A stretch of DNA of 43,441 nt from Mariniphaga sp964398855 (GTDB lineage Bacteria > Bacteroidota > Bacteroidia > Bacteroidales > Prolixibacteraceae). Every line of letters starts with the position of its first letter. The stretch's first letter is position 1. Of this stretch, positions 25,708 to 33,074 are shown piece after piece. Location of the stretch: positions 1-43,441 of the forward strand of contig CAYNOQ010000012.1 of the NCBI GenBank assembly GCA_964398855.1. The letters are read 5' to 3'. Both the position numbers and the translations under genes were made by a program. The notes under the pieces are model-generated. The model was not told where the DNA came from, searched no databases, and saw nothing but the letters and a program-made list of their open reading frames with translations.

Positions 25708-25746
25708 AAAAAGATAAACTCCCGCTAAAAATTGGCGGAAGTTTAT
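25708..25746 (-). terminator. Terminator of the DUF1080-Gfo/Idh-DUF6807 operon
   Basis: Arms 25714-25727 and 25733-25746 pair over 14 positions with one C-A mismatch and one G-U pair. Read on the minus strand the stem is followed by a run of five T. Confidence 0.75.
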
Positions 25747-25795
25747 TTAAATTCCTGTTTTTCAAATAGTTATAAAACAAGCTGAGTAGCCAATT

Positions 25796-26809
25796 TTATT
25801 TAAAACTATTTTGAATAGCCACAATCTGCTCATTGGTGAGATCACCGCCAACGATCACCTTATACCTGATTTTTATTTTTTCTCCCGGTTTTAAAGTGAG
25901 TTGCACCGGTTGTGTATCCTCGTCAACCGCACGTCCTGCAAAGTTATTTGACGCAAAAAGTCCGTAGCCGCGGGCATGAGACCAAGCCGGATAGTTTGGA
26001 TTATCCGGGTGATCCATCATCACTATCGTGATAATTTCATTCTCTTTATCTGCTCTCAGCGCAACCCACGCGCTCCGCTTTGCCCACACATCACCGCCGG
26101 TGATTCCTTCGGCATTCCGGTAAACTCCGTTTACGCCTTCATTATTTAAAACCGGAACTTCCGTAACATTTCCTTCGGCATCCAAAAATCTGCCGGGTCT
26201 GGTTGCGGGTTCTTCAAAAGAGCGGTCAATTCTCAAGCCAAGCAACCCTTCCTTATTCTCGGTGAAAATTACTTCCTGCCGAGCCGTCAGTTCTGAAGTG
26301 CGGTCAATCGTTCTCATACTGCCCTCTTCGCTGAAAACAAAAGTTGTCTTTTCGCTTAGAAGCACGTTGTTGCTGTAATCAACCCAATCAGAAGCAGTAA
26401 CCAGTGTTCCGGTCTGGGGATTTGTTTCCACAATTTCCTTAAACTTTATTGAGCCGTATTTAGGCTTGTCTTCCGGCTTGATTGCAAACGAGTTATTCCA
26501 GAAATCAAGCCCGTTCACATCGCCAAAATTGAACCATAGTCCCACATGATGTGGATGGTCTGTCCGCTCAAAAGGCTTGGGATTAATCGGATAGCCGCGG
26601 GTAATCTCTTTTCCCGATGCGGTTGTAATCGGATATAAAACCTGTTTTTCAATATCATCGGGGTAGATATAAGACGTAAAAAAACTGTCGCCAAACCAGA
26701 CTTCAACTTTTTTAGCCTGTGCATCGTGTTTGAATTCAACTTTTGGAGCTGAAACGGAGCAACTAAAAAAGAGCGCTGCAACCGGCAATAGATAAACTAA
26801 ATGTTTCAT
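25796..26809 (-). CDS. DUF6807 (PmoA-family) lipoprotein
   Basis: 337 residues from the Met at 26809. The frame is open further upstream to 26884, but that would run into the preceding gene and lose the signal peptide. Starting at 26809 gives a lipobox (LFFSC, C17). The conserved core contains DHPHHVGLWFNFGDVNG (84-100) and a late DHPDNPNYPAWSHARGYG stretch, both typical of the family annotated as 'PmoA family protein' or DUF6807. Its biochemical function is not known to me. The His-rich motif suggests sugar or metal binding. It is the last gene of an operon with a Gfo/Idh oxidoreductase (32 bases upstream) and a DUF1080 protein. Confidence 0.85.
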   Translation of the reverse strand: MKHLVYLLPVAALFFSCSVSAPKVEFKHDAQAKKVEVWFGDSFFTSYIYPDDIEKQVLYPITTASGKEITRGYPINPKPFERTDHPHHVGLWFNFGDVNGLDFWNNSFAIKPEDKPKYGSIKFKEIVETNPQTGTLVTASDWVDYSNNVLLSEKTTFVFSEEGSMRTIDRTSELTARQEVIFTENKEGLLGLRIDRSFEEPATRPGRFLDAEGNVTEVPVLNNEGVNGVYRNAEGITGGDVWAKRSAWVALRADKENEIITIVMMDHPDNPNYPAWSHARGYGLFASNNFAGRAVDEDTQPVQLTLKPGEKIKIRYKVIVGGDLTNEQIVAIQNSFK

Positions 26810-26841
26810 GTTACTAAATTTTATATTTTGAATGATTACTT

Positions 26842-28182
26842 CTATATTTTTGGCTTCCAGCCCGGTGCATACTCGCGTCCCCACAACCTCATGGCATCAC
26901 GGTCAAACATCCGCCCGGTTTTGTCATCAATATCGAACCCTTTTCCCACACGGTAAGCAATATTGGAATAGTGCACCATTGCCATGCTGATTGCAGCATC
27001 GTCAATGGGTGCCGTAAGTTTTGCCTTCCCCCGGACGGCATCAAAAAAGTTCATTACATGCGCCGTAGTCATGTCACCGCCGCCGCCTAATGCGGTTCCC
27101 GCTTCGGTTGATGCAGATTTATTGTCTTTAATCACTTTCCCCTTGCGGTCAAACAGCACAAATTTGTTCCTGTCCACAAAAACAGAACCTTCACTGCCAT
27201 AAATTATGGTTCCGCGGTCATAGCCGTAAGTGTCATAACCGTTCCGGCTTTTGCCATCCCACTGAATGATTTTATTGTCGCTGAACCGGAAAGTTACCTC
27301 CATGGTATCATACATTTCCCAGCCATCGTTGATAAAATGTCGTTTGTCTGCTTCCACATCAACCCTGAGCGGCAGGTCAACGCCTAACGCCCAGCGGGCA
27401 ATATCCAATTCGTGCGTTGCATTGTTTCCGGCTTCTGCTGTTCCGTAATCCCAGCCGTACCAGTGCCAGTTATAATCCCAGGTTTCCTCGGTGTAATCGC
27501 GGCGTGGTGCCGGTCCCTGGAAAAGTTCCCAGTCAAGTCCTGCCGGAACGGGAACTTTCTTTTGCAGCGGAACCTCGCCCCGGCTGTTGGTGTAAATTGC
27601 TAATCCTTTATAGGGTGTGCCAATCACTCCGTTGTGAATTTCTTTAATAATTTCAATTGTGTGTCCTGAAGAGCGTTGCTGATTTCCCATCTGCACCACC
27701 TTATTCAGCTTTTGGGCAGCTTCCACAAGCAGCTCATTTTCAAACATATTGTGACTGCACGGTTTTTCAACATAAACATGCTTGCCGCCCTGCATTGCCA
27801 TAATCGAACCGGGCGTATGCCAGTGGTCAGGAGTGGCATTGATTAACACATCCACTTTGGAGTCATCAATCACCTTTCGGATATCATTTTCCGGCTTTGG
27901 CTTGTAATCAACGCGTTTGGAGAAATTCTGCATCGCCCTGTCGCGCTGCTTCTCCATCACATCACACAAATAGACTAATTCCGCATTGGACTCTTTTTTT
28001 GCAATTGGTTCATAAAAACCTCCGACTCTTCGCCCCAATCCGGCAATGGCAACAAACAACCTGTCGTTTGCGCCAATAATCCGTTTATAGCTTTTGGCGG
28101 ACATTCCCATTGCCGTCCCGCCTACCGCAATACCGGCTGCGCCTGCGGTTACATTCTTTAAAAAACTTCTTCTGCTGCTCAT
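26842..28182 (-). CDS. Gfo/Idh/MocA-family oxidoreductase with Tat-like signal
   Basis: 446 residues. The N-terminus RRSFLKNVTAGAAG (4-17) has a twin-arginine type signal, so it acts in the periplasm with its NAD(P) cofactor bound before export. The Rossmann segment AIAGLGRR is at 45-52, EKPCSHN at 139-145 holds the conserved EKP catalytic-region motif, and NNATHELDIARW (253-264) carries the likely catalytic His257. Members oxidise or reduce sugar carbons, often C3 of glycosides. Its start codon overlaps the stop of the upstream DUF1080 gene by one base (TAATG). Confidence 0.92.
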   Translation of the reverse strand: MSSRRSFLKNVTAGAAGIAVGGTAMGMSAKSYKRIIGANDRLFVAIAGLGRRVGGFYEPIAKKESNAELVYLCDVMEKQRDRAMQNFSKRVDYKPKPENDIRKVIDDSKVDVLINATPDHWHTPGSIMAMQGGKHVYVEKPCSHNMFENELLVEAAQKLNKVVQMGNQQRSSGHTIEIIKEIHNGVIGTPYKGLAIYTNSRGEVPLQKKVPVPAGLDWELFQGPAPRRDYTEETWDYNWHWYGWDYGTAEAGNNATHELDIARWALGVDLPLRVDVEADKRHFINDGWEMYDTMEVTFRFSDNKIIQWDGKSRNGYDTYGYDRGTIIYGSEGSVFVDRNKFVLFDRKGKVIKDNKSASTEAGTALGGGGDMTTAHVMNFFDAVRGKAKLTAPIDDAAISMAMVHYSNIAYRVGKGFDIDDKTGRMFDRDAMRLWGREYAPGWKPKI

Positions 28183-29525
28183 TACTGTAATTCTTTAATT
28201 TTTATACTTCTGAAATGCACTTCGTCATTATGATCCTGAATATGAATTGGTCCCGTTTCTGCCATACCAAAACCCTCCTTGTCAGCAAATTTACTTTTTG
28301 CGACTAATTCATTAAACTCTTCACTTCCGCGCGTAAATTCCACCACTTTTCGTCCGTTGAGCCAGTGCTCCACCCGATTGTCGGGATAGAGAACGATTCT
28401 GCCGCGGTTCCATTTTCCCTGCCCGTTGACAAAACGCGCCTCCTTATTAGCAGGAATCAAATCATAAAGTGAAGCAAGCGTACGATTTCCGTCAATTCCG
28501 TTTTTGGCATCGGGGTGTTTGTGATCATCTAAAATCTGATACTCCAGACCTACCGAAGGACCATTGTTGCCCAATCCGTATTTAATACCGCTGTTGGCTC
28601 CTTCCGTGAACATAAAATCGAACTTCAATTCAAAAGGACCAAACTCCTGCCGGGTGATGATACTTCCCCCTTTTTTCTCCGGATCGCCTCCGCTTGCCTG
28701 AACAATCAAAGAGCCATCCTGCACAATCCAGCCTTTCGACGGGAATTCATCACCATTCACACTTTTGAAATTTTCGGTTGCTTTCCCATCAAAAAGAAGC
28801 TGATAACCCTCTTCTTTTTCAACTTCACTCAAATTGTTGGGCAGCATATTCACCACATAAACGCCTTCATTTGGAGAAGGCTCCAGATTTTCAGTTTTGA
28901 TACGAATATTCCGCCATTTTATCTGCCGGTTTGCAAGCGATTCATCACGAATGGAATGCACCTGAAGCGCAATAAAACCTTTAGGTGTCATGTTGTCAAT
29001 AAGATGAGCCACCGGAATGCCGTTCAGCCAGGTTTTAATGGATGTCCCGATGCACTCAATGCGGTAATGGTTCCACTCTCCGTGCCTGTATGCGGGCTTT
29101 GCATCCGGATTTAAATCCACCGGATAGAGCCAGCCACGGCGGGCTTCGTCATATATGCCGGCACTCCATGCGCGGTCAGACGGGTCAACTTCGCACTGAT
29201 AGCCATGCACACGACCATTCATATAGTCGGGTCTGCTCTCACTGCGAAACTGCATGCCTGAGTTAAAATCATCCACCAAAAACATCTCTAATTCAAGCAC
29301 AAAATCGGAAAATTCATCTTCGGTGCATAAAAATGAGTTGGGTGTATTTACCACTGTCGTACCGACAATCTCGCCATCAATCGCTTCAAATTTTGCTTCA
29401 CCGTTCAGCTGCTTCCAGCCGGTTAAGTCCTTGCCATTAAACAAACTTGTCCAGCCATCATCCTGCTGAGTCGCACAGCTGCTCAAAAACAGTATCGTCA
29501 AAAAGAAAAAAAGAATTTTATTCAT
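28182..29525 (-). CDS. Lipoprotein with two DUF1080 (3-keto-glycoside hydrolase/lyase-like) domains
   Basis: 447 residues. The lipobox is LFLSSC (C17). Two homologous DUF1080 beta-jelly-roll domains are seen: about 25-211, opening WTSLFNGKDLTGWK, and about 241-445, opening YQLLFDGKATENFK. Both have N-S-G motifs (88-90 and 311-313) and C-terminal LNG strands. DUF1080 is now named 3-keto-disaccharide hydrolase; characterised members cleave 3-oxidised glycosides by elimination or hydrolysis. The translational overlap with the Gfo/Idh gene that could make the 3-keto substrate strengthens the link. It is the first gene of the operon, 59 bases from the -7 promoter element. Confidence 0.88.
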   Translation of the reverse strand: MNKILFFFLTILFLSSCATQQDDGWTSLFNGKDLTGWKQLNGEAKFEAIDGEIVGTTVVNTPNSFLCTEDEFSDFVLELEMFLVDDFNSGMQFRSESRPDYMNGRVHGYQCEVDPSDRAWSAGIYDEARRGWLYPVDLNPDAKPAYRHGEWNHYRIECIGTSIKTWLNGIPVAHLIDNMTPKGFIALQVHSIRDESLANRQIKWRNIRIKTENLEPSPNEGVYVVNMLPNNLSEVEKEEGYQLLFDGKATENFKSVNGDEFPSKGWIVQDGSLIVQASGGDPEKKGGSIITRQEFGPFELKFDFMFTEGANSGIKYGLGNNGPSVGLEYQILDDHKHPDAKNGIDGNRTLASLYDLIPANKEARFVNGQGKWNRGRIVLYPDNRVEHWLNGRKVVEFTRGSEEFNELVAKSKFADKEGFGMAETGPIHIQDHNDEVHFRSIKIKELQ

Positions 29526-29560
29526 AATTTGTATTTAAATATGTTGCTTTCGGTCAAAAC

Positions 29561-29578
29561 TCCGTGTACGAACACGGA
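29561..29578. promoter_or_regulatory. Candidate operator palindrome at the predicted transcription start
   Basis: TCCGTGT (29561-29567) and ACACGGA (29572-29578) are perfect reverse complements with a 4-base gap. The site sits just downstream of the minus-strand -7 box, where a bound repressor would block initiation. It could also act as a 5' RNA hairpin. Confidence 0.5.
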
Positions 29579-29583
29579 CAATG

Positions 29584-29614
29584 CAAATTTAACTATTTTC
29601 ACTCTTTTTACAAT
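29584..29614 (-). promoter_or_regulatory. Promoter of the DUF1080-Gfo/Idh-DUF6807 operon
   Basis: On the minus strand, TAAATTTG (29584-29591) is a full match to TAnnTTTG. ATTG (29611-29614) stands 19 bases upstream as the -33 box. In the rest of the 309-base divergent gap 29526-29834 I see only a weak CAAGTTTG (29749-29756) that might be the -7 box of the symporter gene. Confidence 0.6.
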
Positions 29615-29834
29615 TTTTTAATCAGAATTTCTGAAAAATTTCAAAACTCATCCATTTGTCAGCTAATTGCCAGTTTTTACAGGAATATTCAGATAAAATC
29701 ATTTCTGCTCAATATTTCCCATCTTTACACCGGTTTTAATTTAACGTTCAAGTTTGTTTCAGGGATATTTAAAAATTAAAAATATCACAATAGCAAATTG
29801 ATTACAAGCACTTTGGAATAATTGATAAAAGAAT

Positions 29835-31160
29835 ATGAATGAACCTGTTTTCTTTATGGCTGCCTATTTTCTGCTGATGTTTTTCATCGGAGTTTATTCG
29901 TGGTTCAGGGTTAAAACACCATCGGATTATTACGTTGCCGGGAAAAAAGCAGGTTTGATACCGGTTTCGAGCAGTTTGCTTGCCACTATCCTCGGCGGAG
30001 CCGCAATTTTAGGTACCATCGAATTGGGCAGAGACATTGGCTGGGCGGCATTGTGGTTCCTCTTTTGCGCTTCATTTGGCTTATTTTTGTTAGCTCCGTT
30101 AGCAAAATATGTCAGGCGGTACGGGAAATATACCCTCCCCGATTTATTGGGGCATTTCTATGGCAATCAGGCACAGTTTATTTCGTCATTGGTAATTCCG
30201 GTTGCCTGGTTAGGAATTGTTGGCGCACAAATCATTGCTGCCGGGAAAATAGTTGCGGGATTAGGATTTGCCGGCTATCAGTCCGGAGTGTTGCTGGCTG
30301 GAGTGATTTTCATTTTATACACACTTTTTGGCGGGCAAATCAGCATTCTGAAAACAGATATGTTCCAGCTGGGATTCATCGTTGCCGGATTGGCTTCACT
30401 CACACTTTTCGCCTGGTTTTCGCCTGAAGCCATCCATTTGCCCCCGTTTCAGGTGAAGGCGCTTTTCAACGAATCGTTTACAGGTTTTGATTTGCTGATT
30501 CTGATACTCACCTACTCGGTTACTTTTGTTGTGGGACCCGACATATATTCGCGGCTTTTTTGCACAAAAAACGAAAAAACTGCCACACGCAGTGTGCTGA
30601 CAGCAGCCGTGGTGCTGATTCCCGTATCTTTTGCATTAACTTTTTTAGGAATTTACTCCCGTGAAACAGGCAGCGCCGAAATAATCTCTTTTGCCCAAAA
30701 TCTGCTGCCCAACTGGTTTTACGGACTGTTTATCGCCGCACTGCTTTCGGCAGTGATGTCATCGGCAGATACCACACTTCTCACTTCATCACTCATACTC
30801 AGCGGGTTATTTCAACCAAACATGGAAGACAGGAAAGCTTTACGACTCACCCGCATTCTGGTTGTTGTTCTCGGCGTGCTGAGCATTGCGATTGCCCTGT
30901 TTGTCGATTCCATTCTGCAATCCCTGCTGCTGGCTCTCTCCTTTTTTTCGGGTGCATTTGTGATACCGACACTGGCAGGACTTTTACGTTTCAGGGTGAT
31001 TAAAACACAACTGAAAGCTGCAGCCTTATCGGGCGGTTTTTTGGCTTTGGGCGGCAAACTGATAACCCTCTGGGGAATGTCTTTGGTCGGAAACCTCATT
31101 ATTGTTGCGGGTTTCGTGGTGAATGCCGCATTGATTTTCATCCCTTTGAAAAATAGATAA
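29835..31160 (+). CDS. Sodium:solute symporter (SSS family)
   Basis: 441 residues and almost wholly hydrophobic, with about 12 membrane spans. It begins with a short outside segment and YFLLMFFIGVYSWFRVKTPSDYYVAGKKAG, cut here as YFLLMFFIGVYSWF (12-25) and SDYYVAGKK (31-39), the first-helix and loop pattern of SSS transporters. The inner region with VMSSADTTLLTSSLI is also typical. The family couples Na+ entry to uptake of sugars, amino acids, sialic acid and similar solutes. It is divergent from the DUF1080-Gfo/Idh operon, so it may import the sugar products of that pathway. The exact solute cannot be read from sequence. Confidence 0.9.
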   Translation: MNEPVFFMAAYFLLMFFIGVYSWFRVKTPSDYYVAGKKAGLIPVSSSLLATILGGAAILGTIELGRDIGWAALWFLFCASFGLFLLAPLAKYVRRYGKYTLPDLLGHFYGNQAQFISSLVIPVAWLGIVGAQIIAAGKIVAGLGFAGYQSGVLLAGVIFILYTLFGGQISILKTDMFQLGFIVAGLASLTLFAWFSPEAIHLPPFQVKALFNESFTGFDLLILILTYSVTFVVGPDIYSRLFCTKNEKTATRSVLTAAVVLIPVSFALTFLGIYSRETGSAEIISFAQNLLPNWFYGLFIAALLSAVMSSADTTLLTSSLILSGLFQPNMEDRKALRLTRILVVVLGVLSIAIALFVDSILQSLLLALSFFSGAFVIPTLAGLLRFRVIKTQLKAAALSGGFLALGGKLITLWGMSLVGNLIIVAGFVVNAALIFIPLKNR

Positions 31161-31176
31161 AAACCCTGAACTCTTC

Positions 31177-31208
31177 TTTGGTATTTATCAAATATTTTAT
31201 TACTTTTG
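31177..31208 (+). promoter_or_regulatory. Consensus Bacteroidota promoter of the rimP-nusA-infB operon
   Basis: TTTG (31177-31180), 20 bases, then TACTTTTG (31201-31208). This is a full match to TTTG-N19-21-TAnnTTTG and the clearest promoter in the window. Confidence 0.8.
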
Positions 31209-31229
31209 CAACGATTTTAGAAAAACTGG

Positions 31230-31257
31230 AATAGGGAGCCGCCAAAAGCTCCCTATT
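31230..31257 (+). promoter_or_regulatory. Leader hairpin of the rimP operon
   Basis: AATAGGGAGC (31230-31239) and GCTCCCTATT (31248-31257) pair perfectly over 10 bp around CGCCAAAA, ending 15 bases before the rimP ATG. It lies in the 5' untranslated RNA and is followed by TTGTT, so it may be an attenuator or a translation-control hairpin. Confidence 0.55.
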
Positions 31258-31272
31258 TTGTTACCTGAAAAA

Positions 31273-31737
31273 ATGTTAGACGAAATAAGAATTGGGAAAA
31301 TTGTTGAGGAAGTTCTTGGAGAACAGGACTTTCTGGTTAACGTTCGAATTAACAAATCGAACGTAGTTCAGGTATTTGTTGACAGCTATGAAGGGCTTTC
31401 CATCAACCGGTGCGCTGAAATCAGCAGGCACTTGGAGAGCCGCCTCGACCGCGACAGCGAAGACTTTGAGCTACAGGTTTCATCCCCCGGGCTGACAGAG
31501 AATTTCAGGGTGAGAGAACAGTATTTAAAAAACAGGGGAAGAGAGGTTGAAGTCGTTACGAAAAACGAACTTAAGTTTACCGGAATTTTAAAAAACATAG
31601 AAAACGATTTTATTCTGCTTGAAGTTTCATCCAGAGAAAAGGTGGAGGGAAAGAAGAAGAAGCAACTGGTAACAAGGGAACATCAGGTTGGTTTTGAAGA
31701 TATTAAAAGTGCGAAAGTTGTTATTTCATTTAAATAA
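31273..31737 (+). CDS. rimP: Ribosome maturation factor RimP
   Basis: 154 residues from the ATG at 31273. A TTG five codons upstream is in frame but sits at the base of the leader hairpin and is rejected. The pattern VFVDSYEGLSINRCAEISRHLE followed by LQVSSPGL, read here as VFVDSYEGLSINRC and LQVSSPGL, marks the N-terminal RimP domain; a C-terminal SH3-like beta domain follows. It helps assemble the 30S subunit. The order rimP-nusA-infB is conserved across bacteria. Confidence 0.95.
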   Translation: MLDEIRIGKIVEEVLGEQDFLVNVRINKSNVVQVFVDSYEGLSINRCAEISRHLESRLDRDSEDFELQVSSPGLTENFRVREQYLKNRGREVEVVTKNELKFTGILKNIENDFILLEVSSREKVEGKKKKQLVTREHQVGFEDIKSAKVVISFK

Positions 31738-31748
31738 AAAGATTAGCA

Positions 31749-32984
31749 ATGGATAATATGAGTCTTATCGATACTTTTGCCGAGTTCAAGGAGCTGAAGA
31801 ACATTGACCGGGTGACGATGATGAGCGTCCTGGAGGATGTTTTTCGCAGTGTACTCATTAAACAGTATGGTACCGATGAAAATTTCGATGTTATTATCAA
31901 CATCGACAAGGGCGATTTTGAAATTTGGAGAAATCGCGAGGTTGTTGAAGATGACCAGGTTGAAGACCCCAATTTACAGATTACGCTGAGTGAAGCGCAA
32001 AAAATCGACAGTGATTTTGAAGTCGGGGAAGATGTAACAGATGAAGTTAAACTCATTGACTTTGGTCGTCGGGCAATATTAAATTTGCGCCAAAACCTGG
32101 CAAGCAAAATCATGGAGCTTGAAAAAGACAGCATCTTTGGAAAATACAAAGAAAAAATCGGCGAAATTGTTACCGGAGAAGTTTATCAGGTTTGGAAAAA
32201 GGAGATATTAATTCTTGATGACGAAGGAAATGAATTGATTCTTCCAAAAAATGAGCAAATCCCATCCGATTATTTCAGAAAAGGGGATACGGTCAGAGCC
32301 ATTGTATATCAGGTGGAACTGAGAAACAACAATCCGCTGATCATCCTTTCGCGCACAGCTCCGGAATTTTTGGAGCGACTGTTTGAGCTTGAAATTCCAG
32401 AGATTTTTGACGGATTGATCACCATCAAGAAGATTGTACGGGTTCCTGGAGAACGCGCTAAAGTTGCTGTTGAATCTTATGATGAGCGCATCGATCCGGT
32501 TGGCGCCTGCGTTGGAATGAAAGGTTCGCGCATTCACGGCATTGTACGCGAGCTGCGCAACGAGAATATTGATGTTATCAACTATTCAACAAATTTGCAG
32601 CTCTATATTAAACGTGCGCTGAACCCTGCAAAAATTAACAATATTAAGATTAACGAAGAGGAAAAAAGGGTTGAAGTTTACTTAAAACCCGAGGAAGTTT
32701 CATTAGCCATCGGCAAGGGCGGATTGAACATCCGGCTGGCAAGCCAGCTTACCGGATATGAGATTGATGTTTACCGCGAAGTGGCTGATGATGACGATGA
32801 TGTGAATCTCGATGAGTTTTCTGACGAAATTGAGGACTGGGTTATTGATGCATTGAAAGCAATCGGCTGCGACACTGCCAAAAATGTGCTGAACATACCG
32901 GTTGAAGAGCTGATTAAGCGCACAGACCTTGAGGAAGAAACTATCGCAGAGGTACTGAAAGTACTTAAGGCAGAGTTTGAATAA
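31749..32984 (+). CDS. nusA: Transcription termination/antitermination factor NusA
   Basis: 411 residues. The N-terminal RNA polymerase-binding domain (about 1-125) is followed by an S1 domain (about 132-200), KH1 with VGMKGSRIHG (255-264) and KH2 with IGKGGLNIRLAS (321-332). A short acidic C-terminal region with one helix-hairpin-like repeat replaces the two acidic repeats of the E. coli protein. It binds RNA polymerase and nascent RNA to modulate pausing, termination and antitermination. It starts 11 bases after rimP. Met4 is an alternative start. Confidence 0.96.
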   Translation: MDNMSLIDTFAEFKELKNIDRVTMMSVLEDVFRSVLIKQYGTDENFDVIINIDKGDFEIWRNREVVEDDQVEDPNLQITLSEAQKIDSDFEVGEDVTDEVKLIDFGRRAILNLRQNLASKIMELEKDSIFGKYKEKIGEIVTGEVYQVWKKEILILDDEGNELILPKNEQIPSDYFRKGDTVRAIVYQVELRNNNPLIILSRTAPEFLERLFELEIPEIFDGLITIKKIVRVPGERAKVAVESYDERIDPVGACVGMKGSRIHGIVRELRNENIDVINYSTNLQLYIKRALNPAKINNIKINEEEKRVEVYLKPEEVSLAIGKGGLNIRLASQLTGYEIDVYREVADDDDDVNLDEFSDEIEDWVIDALKAIGCDTAKNVLNIPVEELIKRTDLEEETIAEVLKVLKAEFE

Positions 32985-33074
32985 GAAGATTTTACACGAT
33001 TTTTTAACATCAATTGAAGCTTTTTACCTAAACTTGCACTGACTTAAAAAAAGGAAAGGAAAAGAAAAGAGTAT

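Noticed and set aside
26810..26884. A longer start for the DUF6807 gene.
   Set aside because: It would overlap the Gfo/Idh gene end and bury the lipoprotein signal peptide.
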